Origin: Gammaproteobacteria bacterium
GTDB taxonomy: Bacteria > Pseudomonadota > Gammaproteobacteria > Pseudomonadales > M0112
Reading direction: 5' to 3'
Assembly (NCBI GenBank): GCA_006227085.1
Contig: SBFY01000199.1
Coordinates: 1-12,663 of the forward strand
DNA length: 12,663 nucleotides
The position numbers were made by a program, and so were the translations under genes. Positions 6,407-12,663 of the stretch are shown one piece after another; within the stretch, counting starts at the first letter, position 1, and each line of letters opens with the position of its first letter. Below the pieces are notes generated by a model. It was not told the DNA's origin. It saw nothing but the letters and a program-made list of their open reading frames with translations, and did no database searches.

Positions 6407-7072
6407 TTAGAAAGGGCAGGGGTCGCTCAGCTGGATGATGGCATTGCTGCCGGGGTGGAACAGCTCCAGCGTTTCGGCGTGCAGCAGCAGGCGATCGGCC
6501 ATCTGGTAGGCCTCGTCATGGGCATAGAAATCACAGCCGAGGATGGGGTGGCCAATGGCTTGCATGTGCAGGCGTAGCTGGTGCGAGCGGCCGGTGTGCG
6601 GTTTCAGGCGCACGCGGGTGCGATCGGGCAGGCGTTCGAGTACTTCGAAATCGGTGACGGCTTCCTTGCCATTCGTGAAATCGATTTTCTGCAGCGGGCG
6701 TTTTTCCCAATCCGCGATCATCGGTAAATCAATGGTGCCCTGGTCTTTCGGCAGTTGGCCATGCACCACAGCGATGTAGCTTTTCTTTACCGCGCGTTTC
6801 TCAAACTGGCGACCGAGATGCGCGCGGGCATGCGGGGTGAGTGCCAGCACCATCAGGCCGGAAGTATCGAGATCCAGCCGGTGCGCGATTTGTGCGGTCG
6901 GGTGTGTTTCCTTGATGCGGCTGATCACACAGTCGCGGTTGGCCGGGTTGCGGCCGGGCACACTCAACAGGCCACTGGGTTTGCTGACGAACAGCAATTC
7001 ATCGTCCTGCTGCAGGATACGAACCGGCTCCGTGCAGGTGGGCACGATGTACGTGGCGGGATTGTTCTGCAT
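6407..7072 (-). CDS. rluA: RluA-family pseudouridine synthase (23S rRNA U746 / tRNA U32 type)
   Basis: 221 residues, close to the 219 of E. coli RluA and collinear with it as far as I can recall. Shared stretches include K-P-S-G-L-L-S-V-P-G-R, the catalytic H-R-L-D-L-D-T-S-G (nucleophile Asp in the L-D-x-x-T-S-G part), T-G-R-S-H-Q-L-R-x-H-M and G-H-P-I-L-G. L-S-V-P-G-R near the N-terminus is typical of RluA rather than RluC or RluD, and there is no N-terminal S4 domain. It converts uridine to pseudouridine in rRNA and tRNA in the cytoplasm. Its ATG shares one base with the stop of the cyclase gene (TGATG at 7070-7074), suggesting translational coupling. Confidence 0.9.
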   Translation of the reverse strand: MQNNPATYIVPTCTEPVRILQQDDELLFVSKPSGLLSVPGRNPANRDCVISRIKETHPTAQIAHRLDLDTSGLMVLALTPHARAHLGRQFEKRAVKKSYIAVVHGQLPKDQGTIDLPMIADWEKRPLQKIDFTNGKEAVTDFEVLERLPDRTRVRLKPHTGRSHQLRLHMQAIGHPILGCDFYAHDEAYQMADRLLLHAETLELFHPGSNAIIQLSDPCPF

Positions 7073-7959
7073 CAGAACGAGAACCGGATCAGGTGCGGAT
7101 TGTCCGGATTAATGGCTTGCCCGACGCTGATCACGCCGGGGCCGGTGAGGGGGACTTCTTCCCGCCGCAGGTAGATGGGTTCCTGGCCTTCCAGTTGCAC
7201 CCAGGTGCCATTGGTGCTGTTGTCGGCGAGCACGAATTTGCCACGCCGGAATTCGATGCGGAAATGATCGCGCGACGCCACTGTCGATAACACCTGCAAA
7301 TGGGCGATGCCATGATCGCGACCCACGATGAACGGCGTCTGGTTCGGGGTAATGCTGGTGCGTTTGTCCTGGTAACGCAATTCCAGCAGGCTGCCCGGCG
7401 GGATAGTGAGCGTGTCATCATTGATGGCGGACATCACCTGCGTTGCTTCAGTCGCCGTGGTTTCCTGTTCCCAATCGATCACATAGATCACGGTGCTTTC
7501 GTCGGCGCCCTTGAGCTTGATCTTGTCGAAACGGCGAGCCTGGCTTTTGAGGCGATCGCCCAGCGTGCGCACGGTGTCGCTGCTGGTGATGATCTGGCCG
7601 CCCTTGGCAATGCGCACGAGTGCGGCGGCATCGTTGACGGCTTCGCCAAACACATCACCACCTTGCTCAATGGTTTGCCCGAAGTGCACGCCGATACGCG
7701 CCAGCAGTCGTGGTTGGGATGCATGGCGCAGGCGCTGGATCTGGATGGCGGCTTCAATGGCCGGCGATGCCGACGGGAATTGCGCCATGATCTCATCGCC
7801 GATGGTCTTGACGACCCGGCCGTGCAAGCGTGTGACCACGCTGGCCATTTCTTCCAGTGCCGTGGCAACCAGCTGGCGAGCCTGGTTGTCACCGGCTTCC
7901 TTGTAGAGGCGCGAGCTGCCTGCAATGTCTGCGAACAGGATGGCACTGGTGCCGGACAT
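7072..7959 (-). CDS. Class III adenylate/guanylate cyclase fused to C-terminal FHA domain
   Basis: 295 residues. The cyclase homology domain covers about 5-165: first metal Asp11 in L-F-A-D-I-A-G-S, second metal Asp55 in K-T-I-G-D-E-I-M, Lys51 and Asp102 (G-D-V-F-G-E-A-V-N) as the base-selecting pair expected for ATP, and Asn109 in V-N. The canonical transition-state Arg four residues after that Asn is Ala113; the next Arg is 116. The FHA domain covers about 195-290, with V-G-R-D, S-R-D-H and N-S-T-N-G-T-W intact for phosphothreonine binding. No membrane segment is seen, so it is cytoplasmic. It probably makes cAMP under control of a Ser/Thr-phosphorylated partner, if it is active. AAGGG precedes the ATG. 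It lies 39 bases downstream of the small gene at 7999-8271. Confidence 0.85.
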   Translation of the reverse strand: MSGTSAILFADIAGSSRLYKEAGDNQARQLVATALEEMASVVTRLHGRVVKTIGDEIMAQFPSASPAIEAAIQIQRLRHASQPRLLARIGVHFGQTIEQGGDVFGEAVNDAAALVRIAKGGQIITSSDTVRTLGDRLKSQARRFDKIKLKGADESTVIYVIDWEQETTATEATQVMSAINDDTLTIPPGSLLELRYQDKRTSITPNQTPFIVGRDHGIAHLQVLSTVASRDHFRIEFRRGKFVLADNSTNGTWVQLEGQEPIYLRREEVPLTGPGVISVGQAINPDNPHLIRFSF

Positions 7960-7998
7960 GGCGATCCCTTGTGATGGTGGGGTTACGGTGCCGCTGAC

Positions 7999-8271
7999 TT
8001 ACAGGCCAATCTTTTCGTCAGGATCTTCGCCAGGTCGACGACTGGCGGCGTCGGCTTTTTCAATGGCCTTCATCAGGACAGTGTGCTCATGGGGGCCATT
8101 GCCAGAGCGGAGGTAGTGCTTGGCGGCCTCCATGACGGCCTCCAGTAAAGGAATCCGGTAGTTGTGGTTCAGCAGGGCCTTGGCGATGAAATGGGGGTCT
8201 TCATCGTGCTCGCGCATACGGCCTGCTTCGGCCAGGGCTTCGGCCAGTTGTTCCGGGGTCGGTTTGCTCAT
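7999..8271 (-). CDS. Small conserved-type hypothetical protein
   Basis: 90 residues, hydrophilic and mostly helical, with no signal peptide, membrane segment or cysteine. It begins MSKPTPEQLAEALAEAGRMR, followed by an acidic E-H-D-E-D-P segment. The middle (A-K-A-L-L-N-H-N-Y-R, E-A-A-K-H-Y-L-R-S-G) and the acidic tail ending K-I-G-L resemble short uncharacterised proteins found in Pseudomonas and relatives, so I regard it as real. No function can be assigned. AAGGA lies about 9 bases before the ATG. It leads the minus-strand set with the cyclase and rluA, so a regulatory link to the cyclase is possible but unproven. Confidence 0.7.
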   Translation of the reverse strand: MSKPTPEQLAEALAEAGRMREHDEDPHFIAKALLNHNYRIPLLEAVMEAAKHYLRSGNGPHEHTVLMKAIEKADAASRRPGEDPDEKIGL

Positions 8272-8446
8272 GGCGAAAAATCCTTATGCTGGACAAGTCG
8301 TTACAGTGTATCACCCTGCTTTGGGCGCGGGATGACGCCCATCAAGGTGCTGCCGCGTCGTCTTTCTTATGCCTTCCTTCCCGGGTTTTGGCGGGGCCAA
8401 TAACGGGAGGTTATAACGCAGCCATTTGTCTTTTTTACCTGATTTT

Positions 8447-8466
8447 TTTGTGATTTGCATCACAAA
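8447..8466. promoter_or_regulatory. Consensus CRP/Vfr-type binding site
   Basis: A perfect 8-bp inverted repeat with a 4-base spacer, TTTGTGAT-TTGC-ATCACAAA. It contains TGTGA (8449-8453) N6 TCACA (8460-8464), the exact CRP core consensus. It lies in the 243-bp divergent gap between the cyclase unit and the HPt gene. A TACACT at 8481-8486 is a possible -10 for the plus-strand gene. This would put the palindrome about 36 bp upstream of the start, not exactly the classic -41.5, so activation versus repression is open. Nothing gene-like was seen in the rest of 8272-8446. Confidence 0.75.
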
Positions 8467-8514
8467 TCCGGAATCGTGTCTACACTCAATGAAACAGGGC
8501 ACGGGAGAAAGGAC

Positions 8515-9501
8515 ATGGGAGCTGTCGCTGTGGAAGATGACCTGATTGATGACGATATCCTGGAGATCTTTGTGGAGGAAGCCCAGGAAGTCCTCGAGAC
8601 CATCAACGAGCAGTTTCCGCTCTGGCGCGCCGAGCCCGGCAATGCCGAAATCCGGCTGGAAGTGCGCCGTGCCTTCCACACCCTCAAGGGCAGTGGGCGC
8701 ATGGTGAAAGCCGTGTTTATCAGTGAGTTGGCGTGGTCGGTGGAAAACATGATGAACCGCATCACCGACGGCACCATCGCGATCAGTGAGCCGGTGTTTG
8801 AGCTGATCGACCAGGTCAGGGACGTGATGCCGTCGTTGATCGAAGCCTTCCAGAACCGTGCTGATGCCCCGCTCGATGTGCAGCCAATGATGCAGTGTGC
8901 GGATGCCCTGGCGCGTGGTGAAACCGTGGCCGCCATGCCGGCCGCCACAGCCGCCGCCACCGCGAGTGTGGCATTGGCGAAGAGCCCAGAGCCGGCAAAC
9001 GACATACCCGAAACCGTTGCTGAGGCCGAACCGGCCCTGAGTGAGGAAGAGATGCAGCAGATTAATGATCGCCTGGACGCGTTGGCCCGCCAGATGGACT
9101 CCCTGGGCCAGGGTTTGGCTACCTTGCAGGCGCGCATGCAAGGCATGCAATCAGACATTGGCGGTTTGCAGGCCCGGCCTTCATCGTCATTACCGGAAGG
9201 TGCAGCCCTGCAGATGCAGGAAGATGTCGCCAGTACCAAATCTGGCCTGAAAGCCGTGCAGGGCAACCTGAAAGCCGCGATGACGCGTTTTGATGGTGAA
9301 TTTGCTGAGTGCCGTGCAGCCATCAAGGATCTCAATGCCACGGCCGATGTCGCTGCCTTGCGCTCTTCGCTGGAGACCGAGGTAAAGGCCCTTCGTATGG
9401 AGCATGCGGAAGCCTGCAAGGCGGCCAATACCATGGTGGGGATTGCCATCGGTGTGGGCTTGCTGTGTATCGGCCTGGTGTTGTTCTTCCACCTGATGTG
9501 A
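8515..9501 (+). CDS. Membrane-anchored ChpA-like HPt / coiled-coil protein
   Basis: 328 residues. The N-terminal HPt domain (about 10-120) carries the phospho-acceptor His55 in A-F-H-T-L-K-G-S-G-R-M-V. It is very like the HPt modules of the pilus chemosensory kinase ChpA, including E-E-A-x-E-V-L-E-T-I-N-E and E-L-A-W-S-V-E-N-M-x-N-R. An Ala/Pro-rich linker (about 135-175) leads to long heptad-like coiled-coil stretches (about 176-220 and 232-305). A single C-terminal membrane helix (about 307-327) ends at the last residue, so it should be tail-anchored with the HPt in the cytoplasm. There is no kinase, receiver or CheW domain. GGGAG precedes the ATG at 8515. The in-frame ATG at 8455 lies inside the CRP-like palindrome and was not used. 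It probably relays phosphoryl groups for an unlinked kinase or receiver. Confidence 0.8.
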   Translation: MGAVAVEDDLIDDDILEIFVEEAQEVLETINEQFPLWRAEPGNAEIRLEVRRAFHTLKGSGRMVKAVFISELAWSVENMMNRITDGTIAISEPVFELIDQVRDVMPSLIEAFQNRADAPLDVQPMMQCADALARGETVAAMPAATAAATASVALAKSPEPANDIPETVAEAEPALSEEEMQQINDRLDALARQMDSLGQGLATLQARMQGMQSDIGGLQARPSSSLPEGAALQMQEDVASTKSGLKAVQGNLKAAMTRFDGEFAECRAAIKDLNATADVAALRSSLETEVKALRMEHAEACKAANTMVGIAIGVGLLCIGLVLFFHLM

Positions 9502-9600
9502 TGGGGCTCTGGAGCCGGTGTTGATCAAACGGGATGCCGGAGCCGGTTCTGTCTGGAGGCTATGATCGGTTAACATATCGCCATCCTGCAGGGTGTTGGC
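9502..9600 (+). other. Gap before regB, no gene
   Basis: About 100 bases with a small GGCTC/GAGCC stem at 9505-9516 just after the HPt stop and a TATGAT at 9561-9566 that could be a -10 box, but no convincing -35. regB may have its own weak promoter here or be read from upstream. An AGGGTG ribosome-binding site precedes the regB ATG. Confidence 0.3.
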
Positions 9601-10878
9601 ATGTTAGCCCCGATTGATTCCCCTTATTCTACTAATCTCAAGCGCATATTCTGGCTGCGATGGATTGCTATTGCCGGGCAGTTATCAGCCATAGTGGTTT
9701 GTGTGGCGGCATTGTCGATGGCTTTGCCCTTGCTGCCTTTGTTGGCCACTGTTTCCTTGCTTGCTGTAGTGAACCTTTTTACCGGTTGGCATGTGTGGAA
9801 GACCTCGGGCGTCGTAGAGGGCGATGCGGTCCTGGTTTCCCAGTTGCTGATCGACGTGTTGGCGCTGAGTGTGCTGCTGTATTTCACCGGAGGCTCTACC
9901 AATCCTTTTGTGTCGCTGTATTTGTTGCCAATCGCGATTGCGTCAGCGGTGGTGCGGCCTGCGTATGTGTGGTTCCTGGTGGGTGTGACCAGTCTCTGTT
10001 ACTCCTTCTTGCTGGTGTGGTATGTGCCATTGCCGCATGTGCACGGCCTGCATGACCACAATAGCCCGTTTTCACTGCACATCCTCGGTATGTGGTTGAC
10101 CTTCATCTTGGCGGCTGCACTGATTGCCTGGTTTGTGGTGCGCATGGCGGCTACTTTGCGTGAGCGTGACCGGCAATTGGCGCGTGCGCGTGAAGAACAA
10201 TTACGCAATGAGCAAATCATCGGTCTCGGTACGCTGGCAGCCGGTGCTGCCCATGAGCTCGGCACACCACTGGCCACCATGGCAGTGCTGGCGAAAGAGC
10301 TGGAACTCACCACGCAGGACGCATCGCTGAAACAGGATGTGCAAACCCTGCGCCAGCAAATTGATCGCTGCAAGCAGATTCTCTCGCGCTTGTCAGAAGT
10401 GGCGGGGCATGTGCGTGCTGAAGGGGGTTATGAGCAATCGCTGGGGGATGCGCTGGCAGGCATGGTCGATCGTTGGCAGATGCAGCATCCGTCAACCTCA
10501 TTGCAGTATTCCCCGTTGCAGGAAAATGGCGACACGCGTGTGGTGCTGGATCATACCTTCGAACAGGCACTGCATAACCTGATGAATAACGCTGCCGATG
10601 CCTCACCGCAACGCATTGATGTGTCGATGGCGGTGGAACATGGCGATCTGGTGATTGCCATTCGTGATGAAGGCAGCGGCTTCCAGCAGCAGGCCTTGTC
10701 CCATGCCGGCCAATTGTTCTATTCCACCAAAGGGGATGCCGGGTTTGGCATGGGCATTTTCCTGGCCAATGCCACCATCGAGCGCATGGGTGGGCGGGTG
10801 CAGCTCGCCAATCGCAGTGAGGGTGGCGCCTGCGTCACGATTCGTTTGCCGTTATCAGCGATAGGGGTATCCGCATGA
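9601..10878 (+). CDS. regB: RegB/PrrB/RoxS-type redox sensor histidine kinase
   Basis: 425 residues. Six membrane segments lie in about 15-180. The quinone-site motif G-G-S-T-N-P-F (97-103) sits in the second pair, the hallmark of RegB. The cytoplasmic part has the H-box A-A-G-A-A-H-E-L-G-T-P-L with phosphorylated His218, the redox-active cysteine C257 in D-R-C-K-Q-I-L (39 residues after the His, as in RegB where it is 40), the N-box H-N-L-M-N-N-A-A-D-A-S (325-335), and the glycine boxes D-E-G-S-G-F (356-361) and G-F-G-M-G-I-F (381-387). All sensing and catalytic residues are intact. It should respond to quinone-pool redox state and phosphorylate RegA. Its stop overlaps the regA start as ATGA. 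Confidence 0.93.
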   Translation: MLAPIDSPYSTNLKRIFWLRWIAIAGQLSAIVVCVAALSMALPLLPLLATVSLLAVVNLFTGWHVWKTSGVVEGDAVLVSQLLIDVLALSVLLYFTGGSTNPFVSLYLLPIAIASAVVRPAYVWFLVGVTSLCYSFLLVWYVPLPHVHGLHDHNSPFSLHILGMWLTFILAAALIAWFVVRMAATLRERDRQLARAREEQLRNEQIIGLGTLAAGAAHELGTPLATMAVLAKELELTTQDASLKQDVQTLRQQIDRCKQILSRLSEVAGHVRAEGGYEQSLGDALAGMVDRWQMQHPSTSLQYSPLQENGDTRVVLDHTFEQALHNLMNNAADASPQRIDVSMAVEHGDLVIAIRDEGSGFQQQALSHAGQLFYSTKGDAGFGMGIFLANATIERMGGRVQLANRSEGGACVTIRLPLSAIGVSA

Positions 10879-11411
10879 ATGAGAAACCGTCCGTATTGCT
10901 GGTGGACGATGATGCTGTGTTCCTGTCGGTGTTGGCGCGTGCCTTCGAGCGGCGCGGTTACGAGGTGCAACAGGCAGGTTGTGTTGAAACAGCGATGACG
11001 GTGGCCAGTGAGAACCCGCCGGAATATGCCGTGGTGGACTTGAAGATGCCGGGTGATTCCGGCCTGGTGCTGGTGAAAGCGCTGAAAGCACTCGATGAGC
11101 AAACCCGCATTGTCATGCTGACTGGCTACAGCAGCATCGCTACCGCCGTGGAAGCCATCAAGCTCGGCGCAACGCATTACCTGTCCAAGCCGGCAGATGC
11201 TGACGATATCATCGCGGCATTCCATAAAGACGAAGGTGATGCGCAAGCCCCGGTCAGTGATAACCCGCTGACGGTCGAGCGACTGGAGTGGGAACACATC
11301 CAGAAAGTGTTGGCAGAACACGACGGTAATGTGTCGGCCACGGCGCGGGCACTGCGCATGCACCGGCGCACCTTGCAACGTAAATTGGCCAAGCGGCCAG
11401 TGAAAGAGTAA
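10875..11411 (+). CDS. regA: RegA/PrrA/RoxR-type response regulator
   Basis: 178 residues, typical of RegA. The receiver domain (about 5-118) has the acidic pocket D-D-D at 11-13, phospho-acceptor Asp55 in V-V-D-L-K-M-P, Thr83 in M-L-T-G-Y and Lys105 in L-S-K-P. After a short linker, a Fis-like helix-turn-helix (about 137-172) carries the family's G-N-V-S-A-T-A-R-A-L-R-M-H-R-R-T-L-Q-R-K. It regulates respiratory and redox genes in relatives. It is translationally coupled to regB (ATGA at 10875-10878). Target genes are not evident in the window. Confidence 0.93.
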   Translation: MNEKPSVLLVDDDAVFLSVLARAFERRGYEVQQAGCVETAMTVASENPPEYAVVDLKMPGDSGLVLVKALKALDEQTRIVMLTGYSSIATAVEAIKLGATHYLSKPADADDIIAAFHKDEGDAQAPVSDNPLTVERLEWEHIQKVLAEHDGNVSATARALRMHRRTLQRKLAKRPVKE

Positions 11412-11453
11412 TCCCACCCACAGTCCGGTTGAATGCCGGAAGGACGCATCATC

Positions 11454-11732
11454 ATGACCATCAAGATGGTTAATGGGTTCGTGTTACGGAATATCCGTTT
11501 GATTGAAATGATCGGTGTGCTGATGCGCATCATCAGTTTCACGCTGGTGAGCTGGTTGGGGCCGGCCAGTCCGTTCCTGTTCGTGTGGATCTTCAACACG
11601 GTTGATGCGATCTTGCTGTCATGGTGCTCCATCCTCAAGCGTGACCAGGCTTATACCTTGCTGAACGTGTTCTGGGTGATCGTGGGTGGCATGGGGATCG
11701 TGCGTGCCAGCGGGTTTGCGCACGGTTTCTGA
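11454..11732 (+). CDS. Small hydrophobic membrane protein of unknown function
   Basis: 92 residues with about two or three membrane segments (roughly 14-36, 40-60 and 67-84). A central conserved-looking W-I-F-N-T-V-D-A-I-L-L-S-W-C-S-I-L-K-R-D-Q-A-Y leads into L-N-V-F-W-V-I-V-G-G-M-G-I. I do not recognise a named family. The ATG at 11454 is chosen because GGAAGG lies about 10 bases upstream; the in-frame ATG at 11433 has none. The gene follows regA by 42 bases, and the sirtuin gene starts 1 base after its stop, so it belongs to the same transcript. Its function cannot be inferred. Confidence 0.7.
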   Translation: MTIKMVNGFVLRNIRLIEMIGVLMRIISFTLVSWLGPASPFLFVWIFNTVDAILLSWCSILKRDQAYTLLNVFWVIVGGMGIVRASGFAHGF

Positions 11733-11733
11733 C

Positions 11734-12450
11734 ATGCTGTCGCCAGCCGATTTCCGCTCCATTGTCTTTTTTACCGGCGCTGGCATGTCAGCCGAAAGCG
11801 GCATTCCCACATACCGTGGTGCCGGCGGCCTCTGGCATGAATACCGCTACGAGGAATATGCCTGCCAGGCCGCGTTTGAGCGTCATCCGGACAAGGTGCT
11901 GGATTTCCATTACTTGCGGCGGGAGCAGGCGCTGTCATGCCAGCCGCATGCGGGCCACCGGGTGATCGCAGCCTTGTCGCAATCCCATCCTGGTGTCACG
12001 GTGGTGACACAGAACATCGATGGCATGCACCAGCGTGCCGGCAATGAGCGGGTGATTGAAGTGCATGGCAGCCTGTGGCGGATGCGCTGCGCGGAACATG
12101 GTGTCACCAGGGATGTGGCGGCTGCAGCTTATGCGCATACCCATTGCCCCCAGTGCGGGCGCTGGTTGCGACCGGACATCACCTGGTTCGGGGATTACCT
12201 CGATGAGCCGGTGTGGCAGGCCGCCTTCGATGCCATCAGTGACTGCGACCTGTTCATCAGCATTGGCACCTCCGGGGTGGTGTACCCGGCGGCACGCTTG
12301 CCGGAACTGGCGCGTGCCCATGGTGCGCGCATGCTCTGCATCAATACCGAAGTGCCGGACAATGCCTTCCTCTTTGATGAAATGATCACCCGGCCGGCCA
12401 GTCTCGCCTTGCCGCAGTTGTTTCCATTATTGGTGACGCCGAAAGAATAA
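11734..12450 (+). CDS. cobB: Sir2-family NAD-dependent protein deacylase (class III, CobB/SIRT5-like)
   Basis: 238 residues, typical bacterial sirtuin length. Visible motifs are the NAD-binding G-A-G-M-S-A-E-S-G-I-P (15-25), T-Q-N-I-D-G-M-H (92-99), catalytic His111 in E-V-H-G-S, and the later G-T-S-G-V-V-Y-P-A. Tyr60 and Arg63 form the Y-x-x-R signature that in SIRT5 and CobB recognises succinyl- or malonyl-lysine, so desuccinylase activity is likely besides deacetylation. The zinc ribbon is unusual: C119-x2-H122 in place of the common CxxC, then C138-P-Q-C141. The start at 11734 is 1 base after the preceding stop and lacks a clear Shine-Dalgarno, which suggests coupling; an in-frame ATG at 11686 would overlap the upstream gene. 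The 3' end overlaps the convergent gene by 24 bases. Confidence 0.9.
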   Translation: MLSPADFRSIVFFTGAGMSAESGIPTYRGAGGLWHEYRYEEYACQAAFERHPDKVLDFHYLRREQALSCQPHAGHRVIAALSQSHPGVTVVTQNIDGMHQRAGNERVIEVHGSLWRMRCAEHGVTRDVAAAAYAHTHCPQCGRWLRPDITWFGDYLDEPVWQAAFDAISDCDLFISIGTSGVVYPAARLPELARAHGARMLCINTEVPDNAFLFDEMITRPASLALPQLFPLLVTPKE

Positions 12451-12663
12451 AACCAACCCCATCAATGCCACCAGTGCATTACCGAAGGCAAATACCGCCA
12501 GCAGGGCATCGCGCACGTCCTTGTTGATGTCGAGGAAGTGCCACTTGTGCAGCCATGCAAATGACCAGCCTTCGGCACGATCGCTGTCATGAATGATGGC
12601 GGCCAACTCATCGGTGGCCAATTCGATGTACAGGCTGGTGTGTGCGGCGGTGTCGAGGTTGGC
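12427..12663 (-). CDS. Partial C-terminus of a probable PepSY-type membrane protein
   Basis: The reading frame is open from the right edge down to the TAA at 12427-12429, giving 78 residues with no start inside the window. The visible part has S-L-Y-I-E-L-A-T-D-E-L followed by W-L-H-K-W-H-F-L-D, then R-D-A-L-L-A-V-F-A-F-G-N-A-L-V-A-L-M-G as a single membrane helix, and a basic tail (F-R-R-H-Q). This layout of a PepSY-like beta strand, a W-L-H-K-x-H motif and a terminal helix is typical of PepSY-associated membrane proteins, some of which are linked to iron-siderophore reduction. The family call is moderate because the main domain is outside the window. Confidence 0.55.
   Translation of the reverse strand, partial: ANLDTAAHTSLYIELATDELAAIIHDSDRAEGWSFAWLHKWHFLDINKDVRDALLAVFAFGNALVALMGLVLFFRRHQ

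Noticed and set aside
7300..7974. 224-residue plus-strand open frame
   Set aside because: Mirror of the cyclase-FHA gene, whose motifs are all intact on the minus strand.
8401..8417. TATAAC-like -10 box around 8412 for the plus or minus units
   Set aside because: No matching -35 at a suitable distance on either strand, and the resulting start would put the CRP-like site at an unusual position.
8311..9450. Long minus-strand open frames (279 and 329 residues) opposite the HPt gene
   Set aside because: The plus strand encodes a complete HPt domain, coiled coil and membrane anchor with a good ribosome-binding site. The antisense products are low-complexity Ser/Ala/Arg or His-rich with no domain.
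9521..9528. TTGATCAA palindrome upstream of regB, considered as an FNR/ANR box
   Set aside because: The FNR consensus is TTGAT-N4-ATCAA. Here the two arms abut without the 4-base spacer, so it does not qualify.

Overview
The window (12,663 bp, high GC) reads as chromosomal DNA of a gammaproteobacterium. Supporting signs are an RluA-type pseudouridine synthase very like the E. coli enzyme, a RegB/RegA (RoxS/RoxR, PrrB/PrrA) redox two-component pair, a ChpA-like HPt domain, and a consensus CRP/Vfr-type site. The genus cannot be fixed from sequence alone. No tRNA, rRNA, CRISPR array, transposase or integrase was seen, and base composition looks even throughout.

Layout. (1) Positions 1-834, minus strand: a TetR-family regulator with two identical 23-bp palindromic operators over its own promoter and start region, followed by the first 35 codons of a probable phosphotransferase-like gene that runs off the left edge. 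(2) Positions 1008-6360, minus strand: a six-gene run read from right to left. It comprises a BigR/SqrR/YgaV-type ArsR regulator, a rhodanese-DUF2892 (YgaP-like) membrane protein, a TauE/SafE permease, an ETHE1-like persulfide dioxygenase, a thioredoxin-like/CcdA-like fusion, and an exported PQQ beta-propeller quinoprotein. The first four are a recognisable hydrogen sulfide/persulfide detoxification set. The last two look like an extension carrying thiol or redox chemistry across the membrane. (3) Positions 6407-8271, minus strand: a small conserved-type protein, a class III nucleotide cyclase fused to an FHA domain, and rluA, tightly packed. (4) Positions 8447-8466: a perfect TGTGA-N6-TCACA palindrome in the divergent gap. 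(5) Positions 8515-12450, plus strand: a membrane-anchored HPt/coiled-coil protein, RegB, RegA, a small membrane protein and a class III sirtuin. (6) Positions 12427-12663, minus strand: the C-terminal end of a probable PepSY-type membrane protein, convergent with and overlapping the sirtuin gene.

How the genes may work together. The sulfur operon should be repressed by its own first product until persulfides oxidise two cysteines spaced exactly 66 residues apart. Rhodanese and dioxygenase would then convert persulfide to sulfite and thiosulfate, and the TauE/SafE permease would export sulfite-type anions. The cyclase, the CRP-like site and the ChpA-like HPt protein around position 8450 together recall the Chp-cAMP-Vfr surface-response circuit of Pseudomonas, rearranged into a compact locus. 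That link is inference.
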